Assembly (NCBI GenBank): GCA_021733645.1
Contig: JAHREJ010000016.1
Coordinates: 1-64,000, forward strand
Source of the DNA: Bacillus subtilis subsp. subtilis
Lineage (GTDB): Bacteria; Pseudomonadota; Gammaproteobacteria; Xanthomonadales; Xanthomonadaceae
Length of the DNA: 64,000 nt
Reading direction: 5' to 3'
The position numbers and the translations under genes were made by a program. The notes under the pieces are model-generated. The model did no database searches. It was not told the origin of the DNA and saw only the letters and a list, made by a program, of their open reading frames with translations. Shown here one piece after another: positions 37,482-47,518 of this stretch; the first letter of the stretch is position 1; each line of letters begins with the position of its first letter.

Positions 37482-40481
37482 ATGAAGACGTACAAGGTCG
37501 TACCCCGCAAGGCGATGCTCACCTCTGCGCTGCTGGCCGTGCTGGCCAGCCCGGCGTGGGCGCAGGATCCGGTACGGCCGGCCACTGCCGACAGCCCCGA
37601 CCCGACCACGCTGGACGCGGTGCAGGTCACCGGCATCCGCGGCAGCCTCACCTCGTCGATGAACCTCAAGCGCGACAGCCAGGGCGTGGTCGATGGCATC
37701 GTCGCCGAGGACATCGGCAAGTTCCCCGACACCAACCTGGCCGAATCGCTGCAGCGCATCAGCGGCGTGTCGATCGACCGCACCTCCAGCGGCGAAGGCT
37801 CCAAGGTGACCGTGCGCGGCATCGGCCCGGACTTCAACCTGGTGCTGCTCAACGGCCGCCAGATGCCCGCTTCCAACCTGGGCAATGGCGGCGGCGGCCT
37901 GTCCGGCTCACGCTCGTTCGACTTTGCCAACATCGCCTCCGAATCGATCTCGGCGGTGGAGGTGTACAAGACCACCCGCGCCGACAATCCCACCGGCGGC
38001 ATCGGCGCCACCATCAACATCAAGACCCTGCGCCCGCTGGAATCTGAGCCGGTGATCAGCCTGGGGCTGAAGGCGGTCAACGACAGCTCCAACGACAACC
38101 TGCCGCGCACCCTGCAGGGCGCCAACATCACCGGCGAACTGTCGGGCATCTTCAGCCAGCGCTACGCCGACGACCGCTTCGGCGTGACCCTGAGCGCCAG
38201 CCACCAGGAGCGCGATTCGGGCTTCAACCAGGCCACCGTGGCCGAGGGCTGGGCCACCTTCCAGGGCAATGAAAGCAGCGACTGGCGCGCGTTGCCGCTG
38301 CCGGGCCAGGGCTATTCGGACCGTATCCAGAACCGGCCCGGTGCCACCGACATCTACGCCCGTCCGCAGAACACCGCCTACAACGTCAACGGCGTGCAGC
38401 GCCAACGCACCAATGCCCAGGCCACGCTGCAGTGGAAGCCGGCCGACAACGTCACCACCACGCTGGATTACACCTACGTGGAGAACAAGGTGCAGCAGCA
38501 GCGCAGCGAGTTGTCGGTGTGGTTCAACTACGGCCCCGGCGACAGCACCTGGACCAATGGCCCGGTGTCGGCGCCGACCCTCTACAGCGAAGACATGGTG
38601 GGTTCGGACGTGTCGATGGGCGGCATGAAGCTGGCCACGAAGAACAGCATGGACGCGCTGGGCTTCAACGTGGCCTGGGAAGTCAACGATGCACTGAGCC
38701 TGTCCTTCGACGTCAACAATGCCACCGCCGAATCGCAACCGGACAGTCCCTACGGCTCGGCCGGCGTGCTCGGCGTGGCCGCGTTCGTGCGCGGCAAGAC
38801 CACCGTGGACTACAGCGGCGACCTGCCGATCATCAACATCGCGTTGCCGCCCGGTGGCCTGCAGGCCGCCGATGCAGTGGTGACCGGGTCGGTGTTCCAG
38901 AACAGCTACAACAAGTCCAAGGTGCAGCAGTACCAAGGCAGCGGCACCTTCCGCTTCGCCGACTATTCCGCGCTGGATTTCGGCGTGGGCCACGCCAAGG
39001 TGGAGAACCGTTCGGCGTCGGCGATCATGCAGCGCGACAGCTGGGGCGGCATGGGCAAGGCGTCCGACTACGACGACAACCTCTGGTACGCCGATGACAT
39101 GGCCAAGTATTTCGATGCGTTCTCCGGGCACAACGATCCGCGCCTGACCGGGCAGTTCCTGGTGTTCGATTTCGATCGCCTGCGCGAGCGCGCCGGCCAG
39201 GTGTCCAACGGCAACGAACCGCCCTGCCCCACCTGTTACCTGGCGCCCACCGAGTACACCGAGGACATCCGCACCACCGAAACCTCCAAGAGCGCCTACC
39301 TGCAGTACCGCACCACCTTCGACGGGTCCATGCCGCTGCACGTGGCCGCCGGCGTGCGCTATGAGCAGACCGAAGTGGAATCAACGGCGCTGGTGCGGGT
39401 GCCGACCAGCATCAACTGGGGGTCGGCCAACGAGTTCAACCTGGGCTATGCCGCAGAAGGCACCTTCATTGGTGGCAAGGGCAAGTACGACTACGTGCTG
39501 CCCAACCTGGACATCAAGCTGGACGTAACCGACGCACTGGCCCTGCGCGGCAGCTACAGCCGCAGCATCGGGCGGCCCGGCTGGACCCAGATCGACAGCG
39601 GTCGGCGCTTCGACAACATCGTACGCACCCAGGGCGGTACCGGCTCACGCGGCAACCCCGCGCTGGAGCCGCTGCTGTCGGACAACTTCGACCTGTCACT
39701 GGAGTGGTACTACGCCGACGCCAGCTACGCCTCGCTCGGCTTCTTCCGCAAGAACATCAAGAACTTCATCAGCAACACCATCGTGCGCGACAGCAGTGCC
39801 GGGCTGCATACCCCCGTGGGTGGCACGTACTGGAACGAGGCCCTGGCATCCGGCTGCGGTGTCACCGACATGCCCTGCATCCGCGATTACATCTTCACCA
39901 ACCACAACGGCGCGCCGGGGGTGACCGCCACCGGCTCCAATCCGGCCGGCCAGCTCACCGGCACCATCGTCGGCCAGCCCGGCGACCCGGTGGCCGGGTT
40001 TGACATCACCGTGCCGGCCAACCAGCGCTCGGACCACCTGGATGGCTGGGAACTGAGCGTGCAGCAGCTGTTCGGGCAAACCGGGTTCGGCCTGGCGGCC
40101 AACTACACCAAGGTGAAATCCGGGTTGACCTTCAACAACCTGAGCCTGGGCGACCAGTACCCGATGATCGGGCTGAGCGACTCGGCCAACCTGGTGGCGT
40201 TCTACGAGAAGTACAACTGGCAGGTGCGTGCGGCCTACAACTGGCGCGACAAGTTCCTCAACGGCATCGGCGGCCAGGGCCCCAACCCGAACTACACCGC
40301 AGCCTACGGCCAGCTCGATCTGAACATCAGCTACGCGGTCAGCGAGCAGCTCACCTTGAGCCTGGAAGCGATCAACCTCACCAACGAAACCATGCGCACC
40401 TACGCACGCCACACCAACATGCTGCGCTATGCCACCCAGACCGGCCCCCGCTACATGTTCGGGGTACGCTACAAATTCTAA
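37482..40481 (+). CDS. TonB-dependent outer membrane receptor for a carbohydrate
   Basis: A 999-residue receptor with signal peptide (cleavage near SPAWAQ). The TonB-box/plug region is TLDAVQVTGIRGSLTSSMNLKRDSQGVVDGIVAEDIGKFPDTNLAESLQRISGVSIDR, the consensus of the large Xanthomonas/Caulobacter TonB receptor group. The barrel ends in RYMFGVRYKF with the terminal aromatic. ATG 37482 has a GGGGAGGGAG ribosome site. The linked LacI, MFS and cupin-like genes suggest uptake of a sugar or glycan rather than iron. The specific ligand cannot be read from sequence. Confidence 0.95.
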   Translation: MKTYKVVPRKAMLTSALLAVLASPAWAQDPVRPATADSPDPTTLDAVQVTGIRGSLTSSMNLKRDSQGVVDGIVAEDIGKFPDTNLAESLQRISGVSIDRTSSGEGSKVTVRGIGPDFNLVLLNGRQMPASNLGNGGGGLSGSRSFDFANIASESISAVEVYKTTRADNPTGGIGATINIKTLRPLESEPVISLGLKAVNDSSNDNLPRTLQGANITGELSGIFSQRYADDRFGVTLSASHQERDSGFNQATVAEGWATFQGNESSDWRALPLPGQGYSDRIQNRPGATDIYARPQNTAYNVNGVQRQRTNAQATLQWKPADNVTTTLDYTYVENKVQQQRSELSVWFNYGPGDSTWTNGPVSAPTLYSEDMVGSDVSMGGMKLATKNSMDALGFNVAWEVNDALSLSFDVNNATAESQPDSPYGSAGVLGVAAFVRGKTTVDYSGDLPIINIALPPGGLQAADAVVTGSVFQNSYNKSKVQQYQGSGTFRFADYSALDFGVGHAKVENRSASAIMQRDSWGGMGKASDYDDNLWYADDMAKYFDAFSGHNDPRLTGQFLVFDFDRLRERAGQVSNGNEPPCPTCYLAPTEYTEDIRTTETSKSAYLQYRTTFDGSMPLHVAAGVRYEQTEVESTALVRVPTSINWGSANEFNLGYAAEGTFIGGKGKYDYVLPNLDIKLDVTDALALRGSYSRSIGRPGWTQIDSGRRFDNIVRTQGGTGSRGNPALEPLLSDNFDLSLEWYYADASYASLGFFRKNIKNFISNTIVRDSSAGLHTPVGGTYWNEALASGCGVTDMPCIRDYIFTNHNGAPGVTATGSNPAGQLTGTIVGQPGDPVAGFDITVPANQRSDHLDGWELSVQQLFGQTGFGLAANYTKVKSGLTFNNLSLGDQYPMIGLSDSANLVAFYEKYNWQVRAAYNWRDKFLNGIGGQGPNPNYTAAYGQLDLNISYAVSEQLTLSLEAINLTNETMRTYARHTNMLRYATQTGPRYMFGVRYKF

Positions 40482-40485
40482 GGAC

Positions 40486-41508
40486 ATGGGCGATGGCGTG
40501 ATGGCGGTCCCGATCGAAGACGTGCACGGACTGGACCCGGCGCAGCTGCACACGCAGCTGCCCGGCTGGACCACGCCGAAGGTGCTGCGTGGGCTGGTGG
40601 CGCACTGGCCGATGGTGGCCGCGGCGCGCCGATCCGCCAGCGCCGCGGCGGCCTACCTGCTGCAGTTCGACCACGGCCAGTTGCCGGTCACCGCCACCAC
40701 CGCCGCACCGCAGGCGCAAGGCCGCTACTTCTACAACGCGGACATGAGCGGCTTCAATTTCCGTCGCGAGCAGATCGCGCTGAAGGTCCTGCTCGATACC
40801 CTGATCAAGTACCAGGCCGACCCTGCACCACCGGGTATCTACGTCGCCTCGACCACGCTGGACAGCTTCCTGCCCGGCTTCGGCACGGCCAACCCATTGG
40901 CGCTCGGCGTGGACGACCCGTTGGCCAGCATCTGGATCGGCAACCGCTCACGCATCGCCGCCCACCACGACGTGCCGGACAACCTGGCCTGCGTGGCCGC
41001 CGGCCGGCGCCGGGTCACCCTGTTCGCACCCGAACAGATCGACAACCTGTATATCGGTCCGCTGGATTTCACCCCGGCCGGGCAGGCCATCAGCCTGGTC
41101 GACTTCGCCGCGCCGGACCTGCACCGCTTTCCGCGCTTTGCCCAGGCACTGGGGCACGCGCAGGTGGCCGAGCTGGAACCCGGCGATGCCGTGTTCATTC
41201 CCTCGCTGTGGTGGCACCACATGGAAGGGTTGGACACCTTCAACGTGCTGGTGAACTACTGGTGGCGCCCGGTACCGGCCTGGATGGATGCGCCCATGAA
41301 CGCGCTGATGCTGTCCATGCTGGCGCTGCGCGAACTTCCCCCCGCGCAGCGCGCGCAGTGGCGGCAACTCTTCGACCACTACGTGTTCGACGCCGACGCG
41401 CACACCAGCGCGCATGTTCCAGCCCATGCACGTGGCGTACTGGGTGCGCTGGATGCCACCAGCGCCGGCCAGGTCCGCAGCGTGCTGCGCCGGCGCCTGG
41501 AGCGTTGA
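40486..41508 (+). CDS. Cupin-like (JmjC/PF13621-type) protein
   Basis: A 340-residue protein of the cupin_8 family. The metal site is recognisable as RIAAHHDVPDNLACVAAGRRRVTLFAPEQ (HxD) and a distal His in FIPSLWWHHMEGLDTFNVLVNYWW. These fold like JmjC hydroxylases; bacterial members next to TonB receptors and tryptophan halogenase-like genes are common in Xanthomonas and Caulobacter but their substrate is unknown. It starts 4 bp after the receptor, either at ATG 40486 or ATG 40501; the ribosome site AAGGA is too close to the first, so the second is possible. Confidence 0.88.
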   Translation: MGDGVMAVPIEDVHGLDPAQLHTQLPGWTTPKVLRGLVAHWPMVAAARRSASAAAAYLLQFDHGQLPVTATTAAPQAQGRYFYNADMSGFNFRREQIALKVLLDTLIKYQADPAPPGIYVASTTLDSFLPGFGTANPLALGVDDPLASIWIGNRSRIAAHHDVPDNLACVAAGRRRVTLFAPEQIDNLYIGPLDFTPAGQAISLVDFAAPDLHRFPRFAQALGHAQVAELEPGDAVFIPSLWWHHMEGLDTFNVLVNYWWRPVPAWMDAPMNALMLSMLALRELPPAQRAQWRQLFDHYVFDADAHTSAHVPAHARGVLGALDATSAGQVRSVLRRRLER

Positions 41509-41682
41509 GCGCGGGCGGGCGGCAGGCTTCACCCACTGGACGCGGTAATCCGCAATAATCCGCGCCGTGGTCCGTAGTCCGTAGTTCGCCCGGGGGCGGG
41601 ATGTTGCGCTCCTGATTGCTCCGCCGTTGCCGTTCCATCCGCATCCCGGCTGGCGCTGCACCCTGCCAGTCCGAACGCCCGC

Positions 41683-43269
41683 ATGCGCCCGTTTTCCACC
41701 CGCCTCAACCTGGGCAAGCTGATCCTTGGCCTGGCCCTGCTCAGCGCCGTGATCGCGTTGGCCAACACCCTGCACGCCAGTTACCGGGTGCAGCGCGAAC
41801 AGCTGATCGGCAATACCCTGGAAGCCAACCGGGTGTATGCCAGCAAGCTGGCCGAAAGCACCCAGAACTTCATCCAGTCCGCGCAGCAGCAACTGGCCTA
41901 CAGTGCGACCACGCTGGGCCAGCACCGGCACGACCGGCGCGACCTGGAAGCCGAAGCGGCGCGCCTGCAGCTGCAGACCAACAGCTTCAATTCGGTGTTG
42001 ATCGTCGATCCGGCCGGCACCGTGCTGGCCACGTCACCGCAAAGCCTGGCCCTGCAGGGCGTCGTGCTCAACAGCCGCGGCAACGCCGAAGCGCTGAAGC
42101 GCCGCGAGCCGTTCATCAGCGACCCCTACCAGTCGGCCACCGGGCGCCTGCTGGTGGCCATTTCCCATCCCATTTTCAGCGCGCGGGGCCAGTACCAGGG
42201 CTATGTCAGCGGCACCATCTACCTGCGCGAACGCAGCATCCTGCAGACCCTGCTGGGCAAGCACTATTACCGCGATGGTTCCTATCTGTACGTGGTCGAC
42301 CGCCACGGCCGCATCCTGTATCACATCGAGCCGGACCGGGTGGGTCAGTTCGCGCTGGAGAACCCGGCGGTGCTGGCGGTCAGCAAGGGCCACAGCGGTG
42401 CCCAGGAAGTGCGCAACAGCCACGGCGTGCAGATGCTGGCCGGTTACGCCCCGGTACCGATCGTGGGCTGGGGCGTGGTTGCCCAGCGCCCCACCGCCGC
42501 GACGCTGGCACCGCTGTCGACGTTGATGACATCGGTGATCTGGAATGCGATCCCGCTGGGCGTGTTGTCGCTGCTGGTCACCTGGTGGTTCGCGCGGCGC
42601 ATCTCGCTGCCGCTGTGGCAGATGGCGCGCAACGTGCAGAACCGCGACACCGGCATCGCCATCCGCCATGTCACCGGCATCCGCGCCTGGTACTACGAGG
42701 TGGCCCACCTCAAGCAGGCGCTGCTTTACAGCTTCAACCTGCTCCAGGACCGCATCGGCAAGCTCAACCGCGCCAGCATGACCGACCCGTTGACCGGGCT
42801 GCAGAACCGCCGCGGCCTGCAGCAGGGGCTGGAAGACTGGCAGGCACGCGGGCAACCGTTCGGGATCATCGCACTGGACATCGACCGCTTCAAAAGCATC
42901 AACGACCGCTTCGGCCACGCGGTGGGCGATGCAGTGATCCTGCGCATCGCCCAGCTGATGCGCGACGACTCACGCGACACCGACCTGCTCTGCCGCAACG
43001 GCGGCGAGGAGTTCCTGATCCTGTTGCCGGGCATCGACACCGCGGCATCGGCCGGTATCGCCGAGCGCCTGCGCGTGCAGGTGGCTGCCGAAGTATTCGA
43101 AGACGTTGGTTCGGTCACCGTATCGCTGGGCGTGGCCCACTACCCCAGCTACCACGAAGACCCGCAGCAGGCGCTGCGGCTGGCCGACAAGGCGCTGTAC
43201 ATGGCCAAGGAACAAGGGCGCAACCGCACGGTGGTATATCCCGACGCGGCGAATGCCGGCACCGCCTGA
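41683..43269 (+). CDS. Membrane diguanylate cyclase with dCache sensor
   Basis: A 528-residue protein: one N-terminal helix (8-28), a periplasmic sensor of dCache/PDC type (about 30-285), a second helix (SVIWNAIPLGVLSLLVTWWF), a short HAMP-like linker and a GGEEF domain from about residue 360. The active site is intact GGEEF (440-444) and an RxxD inhibitory site (RDTD 431-434) lies five residues before it. It should make cyclic di-GMP under product inhibition. A strong hairpin follows. Its ligand is unknown; the preceding sugar genes hint at a nutrient signal but that is only position. Confidence 0.93.
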   Translation: MRPFSTRLNLGKLILGLALLSAVIALANTLHASYRVQREQLIGNTLEANRVYASKLAESTQNFIQSAQQQLAYSATTLGQHRHDRRDLEAEAARLQLQTNSFNSVLIVDPAGTVLATSPQSLALQGVVLNSRGNAEALKRREPFISDPYQSATGRLLVAISHPIFSARGQYQGYVSGTIYLRERSILQTLLGKHYYRDGSYLYVVDRHGRILYHIEPDRVGQFALENPAVLAVSKGHSGAQEVRNSHGVQMLAGYAPVPIVGWGVVAQRPTAATLAPLSTLMTSVIWNAIPLGVLSLLVTWWFARRISLPLWQMARNVQNRDTGIAIRHVTGIRAWYYEVAHLKQALLYSFNLLQDRIGKLNRASMTDPLTGLQNRRGLQQGLEDWQARGQPFGIIALDIDRFKSINDRFGHAVGDAVILRIAQLMRDDSRDTDLLCRNGGEEFLILLPGIDTAASAGIAERLRVQVAAEVFEDVGSVTVSLGVAHYPSYHEDPQQALRLADKALYMAKEQGRNRTVVYPDAANAGTA

Positions 43270-43275
43270 TGCGAA

Positions 43276-43318
43276 GCGGCGGGGCAGGCGCGCGGGTTGC
43301 GTGCGCCTGCCCCGCCGC
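43276..43318. terminator. Bidirectional hairpin between the cyclase and the TonB-C-like gene
   Basis: GCGGCGGGGCAGGCGC (43276-43291) pairs perfectly with GCGCCTGCCCCGCCGC (43303-43318) across an 11-base loop, a 16-bp stem between two convergent genes. It lacks a T-run but its strength and position suggest a terminator. Confidence 0.7.
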
Positions 43319-43325
43319 GCGGTGA

Positions 43326-44201
43326 TCAGCCGCCCAACCGGGTCAGCAGGCGCGGGCCCTGGGCCGCTGCGTCGGCCATGAACACGCCGCCTTGGGGCAG
43401 CAGGTCGGCGTTGGCATCGGCGCCCAGCGCCTGGTCGGCGCGCCACGGCGCCTGCTGGCGCGGCCCGGGAATGTACGCATCCCAGCGGCCATAGCGCTCA
43501 CGCTCATCGTTCAACGCGAAATGAATCGGCACCCGCAGCGTCCAGTTTTCGGCGTCCTTGAGTGCGCCGCTGGTGGGGGTATTGAAGGTCCACTTGCGCG
43601 CCGCGGCCATCGAGGCCCGTGACAGCTTGTCGCGCATGCTGCGCATCTGTGCCTCGGTGCCCACCACACGCAGGTTCACCTGCTCGGTTGCCACGTCCAT
43701 GACCTTGCCGTCGCGGCCAACCTGCACCAGCAGCAACACATCGCCACGGCCGCGCACGCGGTAGACGTCTTCGGGATAGGCCGGCCCGCGCATCTGCTGC
43801 TTGGTCACCTGGTCCACCGCGTCGGCGTCGTACTTGGCGAAGCTGGCGGCCAGCAGGGTGACCTGCTGCCTGCCATCGGGCGTGGTCTTGCCGCCCAGGC
43901 GGATACTGACCGGCGTGCGCGCCGGCACGGCACGGCCCTGGACCTGCACCGGCTCGAACTGCCAGGTCTGCACCGCGGCTTCAACGAAGCGCGCGATGCC
44001 GTCGTCAACCTGGTCGCGCTTGTCCAGCTGGAACCCTTCCACCTGGCCCTCGGTGTCGATATCGATCTGGCCGGTCAGCACCATGGCCGCTTCGGCCTGT
44101 TCGCGCACCGCACGCCGGGACTGCGCGGCGGCCTCGGGCAACATCGACAGGCCCACGCCGCCAACGGCGAGGGCCAACGCAAGAATATGGGATGAACGCA
44201 T
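43326..44201 (-). CDS. Periplasmic TonB-C-like protein
   Basis: A 291-residue protein with a signal peptide (cleavage near AAAQ) starting at ATG 44201 behind AAGGAGC. Two repeats resemble the TonB C-terminal fold: AMVLTGQIDIDTEGQVEGFQL ... TWQFEPVQVQGRAVPARTPVSI and DVLLLVQVGRDGKVMDVATEQVNL ... ARKWTFNTP. No transmembrane anchor or proline linker is seen, so it is not a classical energy transducer; it is probably a secreted TonB-C-fold protein. Function unknown. Confidence 0.75.
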   Translation of the reverse strand: MRSSHILALALAVGGVGLSMLPEAAAQSRRAVREQAEAAMVLTGQIDIDTEGQVEGFQLDKRDQVDDGIARFVEAAVQTWQFEPVQVQGRAVPARTPVSIRLGGKTTPDGRQQVTLLAASFAKYDADAVDQVTKQQMRGPAYPEDVYRVRGRGDVLLLVQVGRDGKVMDVATEQVNLRVVGTEAQMRSMRDKLSRASMAAARKWTFNTPTSGALKDAENWTLRVPIHFALNDERERYGRWDAYIPGPRQQAPWRADQALGADANADLLPQGGVFMADAAAQGPRLLTRLGG

Positions 44202-44257
44202 CGCACCTGCTCCTTGTGGATGCCCCGAGCGTAGCGCAGCGTGGTGGGTACTGCCAA

Positions 44258-45994
44258 TCAAGCCAGGCGATGACTGGCGGCGTAGGGCGGGGTATCGGGA
44301 TAATCGCCGGCCGCGAAACGGGCCTGCAGGCCCTGCCACCACACCGGATCGAACAGGTGCCCGAAGTGTTCGCGCACCGCTGCCAGCTCGGCCGCCGGCA
44401 GCCCCATGAACATCCAGAAGCGCTCGGGAAACACATCGCGTGGGCCGATCTGGAACCACGGCTCATCGGCCAGGGCTTCCTCTGCATTGCGTGGCGCCGG
44501 CCAGGCGCGGAAGCTGCAGTCACTGACCAGGCACAGCTCGTCATAGTCGTAGAACACCGCGCGGCCATGCCGCGACACGCCGAAGTTCTTGGGCAGCATG
44601 TCGCCGGGGAAGATGTTGTTGCGCGCCATGTCGGTGATGGCCTGGGCATAGTCCAGCGCAGCGTTGCGCCGCGCGTCGCTGGCCTGCTCGCGCAGGTACA
44701 GGTTGAGCGGGCGGAAGCGGCGCTGCACATAGCACAGGCCGATCACCAGCTCATCGCCCTCTTCACTGACGCTGCTGCGGCACTGGGTAAGCAGTTCCTC
44801 GCGCAGCGTCGGGGCGAAGCGCGCACGCGGGAAGCGCAGATGGCGGTAGGGCTGTGCGTCCAGCAGCCGGCCCACGCGGTCCAGGTTGAACACCAGCGCG
44901 TACTTTTCCTCCACCTGGTGCCGGGTCATGGTCTTGGGCCAGGCGAAGCGGTCGCGGATCAGCTTGAACACCAGCGGGTAGCTGGGCAGGGTGAACACCG
45001 CCATGACCATGCCGGGGGTGCCGTCGGCATGCACCAGCTGCTCGCCGGGCTGGTCCTGGAAATGCCGGAAGAAGGTGCGATAGCGCTCGGTCTTGCCCTG
45101 CTTGGCGCGGCCCAGCACGGTGTAGAGCTCATCAATGGGTTTGCCCGGCAGCAGGCTGCGCAGGAACACCACCGCGTCGCCCACGGTGGCCAGGTCGGCC
45201 TGGAAATAGCTGCGCGAGACGCCGAACAGATGCGCCACATCGCGGCGACGGGTCAGCACGGCCTCCGCACGCAGGCCGCCGCCGTCGTTGACCAGTGCGA
45301 TCACGCACGGTGAGAAGCGGTGTTCGCCGAAGACGCGTCCCACCAGGTAGGCGCGGCGCTCGCGGTAGAACACGGTGTCCAGCAGCTCGATGCTGCGCAC
45401 CGGGTAATCCCCCCAATGCGCCAGGTCATCCTGCAGGCGCACCGCGATGGCCGCCGCACAGCGCAGCTGGTGCGCGTAGGGCACATCGAAGCGGTAGTCG
45501 CCCAGCACGCGCAGCAGGGCTTCGGCCGGGCGCGTGGCCGACACGGAGTAACTGTGCCGCGCCACCGGATGGGTGATCGCATCGGATGGCTCCACGTCCA
45601 TCGCCATGAACTCGATGGCCGCATCCACCCCCTGCGTGGCGAACAGGCGACGCGCCAGGGTGTTGTAGAAGGTTTTGTAGAGTTCGGCGTCGATCAGGCC
45701 GTCCAGCAGCCCCGCATAGTCGCGGCGGACCTGCAGCCACAGCGCGCGCGTGCCGACCGCGTCACCGGCCACGCGGCGCAGTCCATCCACGGCCTGGGCG
45801 ATGCTGTGGTCGTACAACCCGATGCGCTCCACCGCATCGCGCCGCGCACCGACCCAATCGCGGGTTTCAAAGCGCACCCGTGCGCGTTGGGTCACTGCGG
45901 CAAAGCCGGCGTGATAGGTCTCAAAGCCATCGCGGATGAGCACGGCCAGCGTGGTGGCCAGTGCGGCATGTTCAGGACTATCGGCAGCGACCAT
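44258..45994 (-). CDS. aceK: Isocitrate dehydrogenase kinase/phosphatase
   Basis: A 578-residue AceK, the bifunctional enzyme that phosphorylates isocitrate dehydrogenase to divert isocitrate to the glyoxylate shunt. Recognisable blocks are [54 protein letters not shown] (nucleotide-binding lysine), [28 protein letters not shown] (catalytic loop) and [22 protein letters not shown]. Length is normal. No aceA or aceB is adjacent. A monomeric isocitrate dehydrogenase gene is 2.9 kb away; AceK's known substrate is the dimeric enzyme. Confidence 0.96.
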   Translation of the reverse strand: MVAADSPEHAALATTLAVLIRDGFETYHAGFAAVTQRARVRFETRDWVGARRDAVERIGLYDHSIAQAVDGLRRVAGDAVGTRALWLQVRRDYAGLLDGLIDAELYKTFYNTLARRLFATQGVDAAIEFMAMDVEPSDAITHPVARHSYSVSATRPAEALLRVLGDYRFDVPYAHQLRCAAAIAVRLQDDLAHWGDYPVRSIELLDTVFYRERRAYLVGRVFGEHRFSPCVIALVNDGGGLRAEAVLTRRRDVAHLFGVSRSYFQADLATVGDAVVFLRSLLPGKPIDELYTVLGRAKQGKTERYRTFFRHFQDQPGEQLVHADGTPGMVMAVFTLPSYPLVFKLIRDRFAWPKTMTRHQVEEKYALVFNLDRVGRLLDAQPYRHLRFPRARFAPTLREELLTQCRSSVSEEGDELVIGLCYVQRRFRPLNLYLREQASDARRNAALDYAQAITDMARNNIFPGDMLPKNFGVSRHGRAVFYDYDELCLVSDCSFRAWPAPRNAEEALADEPWFQIGPRDVFPERFWMFMGLPAAELAAVREHFGHLFDPVWWQGLQARFAAGDYPDTPPYAASHRLA

Positions 45995-46151
45995 GCCTAC
46001 CCACCAGAGGGACCAGCGTTCACCATACGGCAGCCCCTGCAGCGCGGGTAGGGTCGGCAGCCGAACGAGCGACCGTTCGCCTGGAGCGGCGCTCCTCTTC
46101 CGGACAGGTGCCGCCGGCCGCCCCGTGGCGCGGCCGACGGCGCACCCCCCG

Positions 46152-46511
46152 TTACAGCGCCAGGTCGGCCTCCACGTCCTGCACCTTGCGCCGTGCCAGC
46201 GCCAGATTGGACTTGTTGCGATCCAGTACCAGGTACAGGAACAGCCCCTTCTTGCGCGAGACCGGCCGCAGGATGTGGTAAGCCTTGCCCAGCGAAATCA
46301 GGATGTCTTCGATGGTGTCGTTGAGGTTGAGCGACGCGGCGGTCTTCATCTTGGCCCGGATCACTTCGGTGTTGCCTGCCGCCGCCACTTCCATGTCCAT
46401 CCCCGAGCCGGCTTCGCCCAGCAGCATGCCGCTTTCGTAATCGACCAGCGCCACCGCCTGCGCGCCGTCGATGGTCATCAGCGCGTTCAAGGTATCGTCG
46501 AGTCCTGCCAT
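46152..46511 (-). CDS. Roadblock/LC7 domain protein B
   Basis: A 119-residue protein wholly made of a roadblock/LC7 fold: [37 protein letters not shown], then the central helix and [20 protein letters not shown] ... [24 protein letters not shown]. Such domains dimerise and act as GTPase-activating or scaffold partners of small GTPases (MglB is the best-studied bacterial case). It is the last gene of the four-gene operon and overlaps the other roadblock gene by 25 bp. Confidence 0.88.
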   Translation of the reverse strand: MAGLDDTLNALMTIDGAQAVALVDYESGMLLGEAGSGMDMEVAAAGNTEVIRAKMKTAASLNLNDTIEDILISLGKAYHILRPVSRKKGLFLYLVLDRNKSNLALARRKVQDVEADLAL

Positions 46512-46975
46512 GTTGCACCCCGTTGGTTGTCGAGCCCCGTGTTCCCCTGCGGATCGGCTCGTGATCCGCTGAGTTCGGCCATGATGTTGCGGCCACATTC
46601 CTTCGCACTCCACAGCACCTTGCCGATCACACAGCGCGCGTCGCAGGCGGTCATCAGCAGCAGCGGTGCCGGCACCGCAGGCAGGGCCAGCATCAGCACC
46701 TTGCCCTCGCCGGCTTCGAGCATCAGCACTTCCAGCTCGCCCAGCGCCAGTTCACGGCCCACCGCGGCGGCCAGCGCCAGCATCGCGCTGGTCATTGCCG
46801 CCAGGCGCTCGCCGTTGCCGTGGGTGCCGACCGCCGGCACCAGCGCGAAGCCATCGACGCTGGCCAGCACCACGCTGCGCACGCCGTTGATGTCATCGGC
46901 AAAGCCCTGCAGGTGGGTGGCCAGGCGCTCGCGCAACGCCGGATCAAGCCGGCGTGCATCGTGTCCGTCAGCCAT
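46487..46975 (-). CDS. Roadblock/LC7 domain protein A
   Basis: A 162-residue protein. Residues 12-125 carry a roadblock-like pattern: LRERLATHLQGFADDINGVRSVVLASVDGFALVP, a MTSAMLALAAAVGRELALGELEVLMLEAGEGKVLMLAL helix-strand unit and PLLLMTACDARCVIGKVLW. The C-terminal 35 residues are extra and probably disordered. Two different roadblock genes next to one GTPase recall heterodimeric GAP pairs. It overlaps the GTPase gene by 8 bp. Confidence 0.82.
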   Translation of the reverse strand: MADGHDARRLDPALRERLATHLQGFADDINGVRSVVLASVDGFALVPAVGTHGNGERLAAMTSAMLALAAAVGRELALGELEVLMLEAGEGKVLMLALPAVPAPLLLMTACDARCVIGKVLWSAKECGRNIMAELSGSRADPQGNTGLDNQRGATWQDSTIP

Positions 46976-47516
46976 GCGCGGCCACCAGTGCACCGGCTTC
47001 CATTTCGCTCATCAGCACGTCCATCAGGCACAGTCCCTGTTCGCGATCACGCGCATCCACCGGCACTACCGGCAGCCACCGCCCCGTGCAACCGGCCTGG
47101 TGGGTGCACGCCTCCAGGTCGAACTGCGGGGCCAGGTCCAGCCGCGAGACACCGATCACCGCCGGCACCTGGGCGGCATGCTGCTGCAGCACGGTCAGGT
47201 AGGCGGCCAGCTCGTCCGCTGCGCTGGCCCGGGTGGCATCCAGCAGCAGCACCACGCCACTGGCGCCCTGCAGCAGGATGGGCCACAGGAAGTCGAAGCG
47301 CTGCTGCCCGGGGGTGCCGTACAGGCGCAACCGGTCGCCGTTGGGCAGGTCGATGTCGGCGTAGTCCATGGCCACGGTCGTGGAGGCCTTGTCGGCCCCC
47401 TGGCGGTCGCTGTTGTGTACATCGGTGTTGATCACCGCACCGGCGGCGATGGCACGCACCAGGGTCGATTTTCCGCAGCCCATGCTGCCCAGTACCACGA
47501 TCTTGTGTTCGCGCAC
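46968..47516 (-). CDS. Small Ras-like GTPase
   Basis: A 182-residue GTPase from a GTG start. P-loop GSMGCGKST (residues 10-18), G2 threonine in ASTTVAMDYADI, G3 as YGTPGQQRF (67-74) with Gly replacing the usual Asp of DxPGQ as in other bacterial members of COG2229, and G4 as SRLD (124-127) in place of NKxD. Bacterial GTPases of this kind work with roadblock proteins, both encoded next to it. It starts 2 bp after the unknown first gene, so translation is probably coupled. Confidence 0.88.
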   Translation of the reverse strand: MREHKIVVLGSMGCGKSTLVRAIAAGAVINTDVHNSDRQGADKASTTVAMDYADIDLPNGDRLRLYGTPGQQRFDFLWPILLQGASGVVLLLDATRASAADELAAYLTVLQQHAAQVPAVIGVSRLDLAPQFDLEACTHQAGCTGRWLPVVPVDARDREQGLCLMDVLMSEMEAGALVAAHG

Positions 47517-47518
47517 GC

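Noticed and set aside
34756..41508. Naming the locus sux (sucrose) or nag (N-acetylglucosamine)
   Set aside because: The transporter and LacI fit several xanthomonad sugar loci and no glycoside hydrolase or sugar kinase is present to decide, so no gene symbols were given.
43326..44201. TonB-C-like gene as a full TonB energy transducer
   Set aside because: It has a cleavable signal peptide and two TonB-C-like repeats but no proline-rich spacer or N-terminal anchor, so it is reported only as TonB-C-like.
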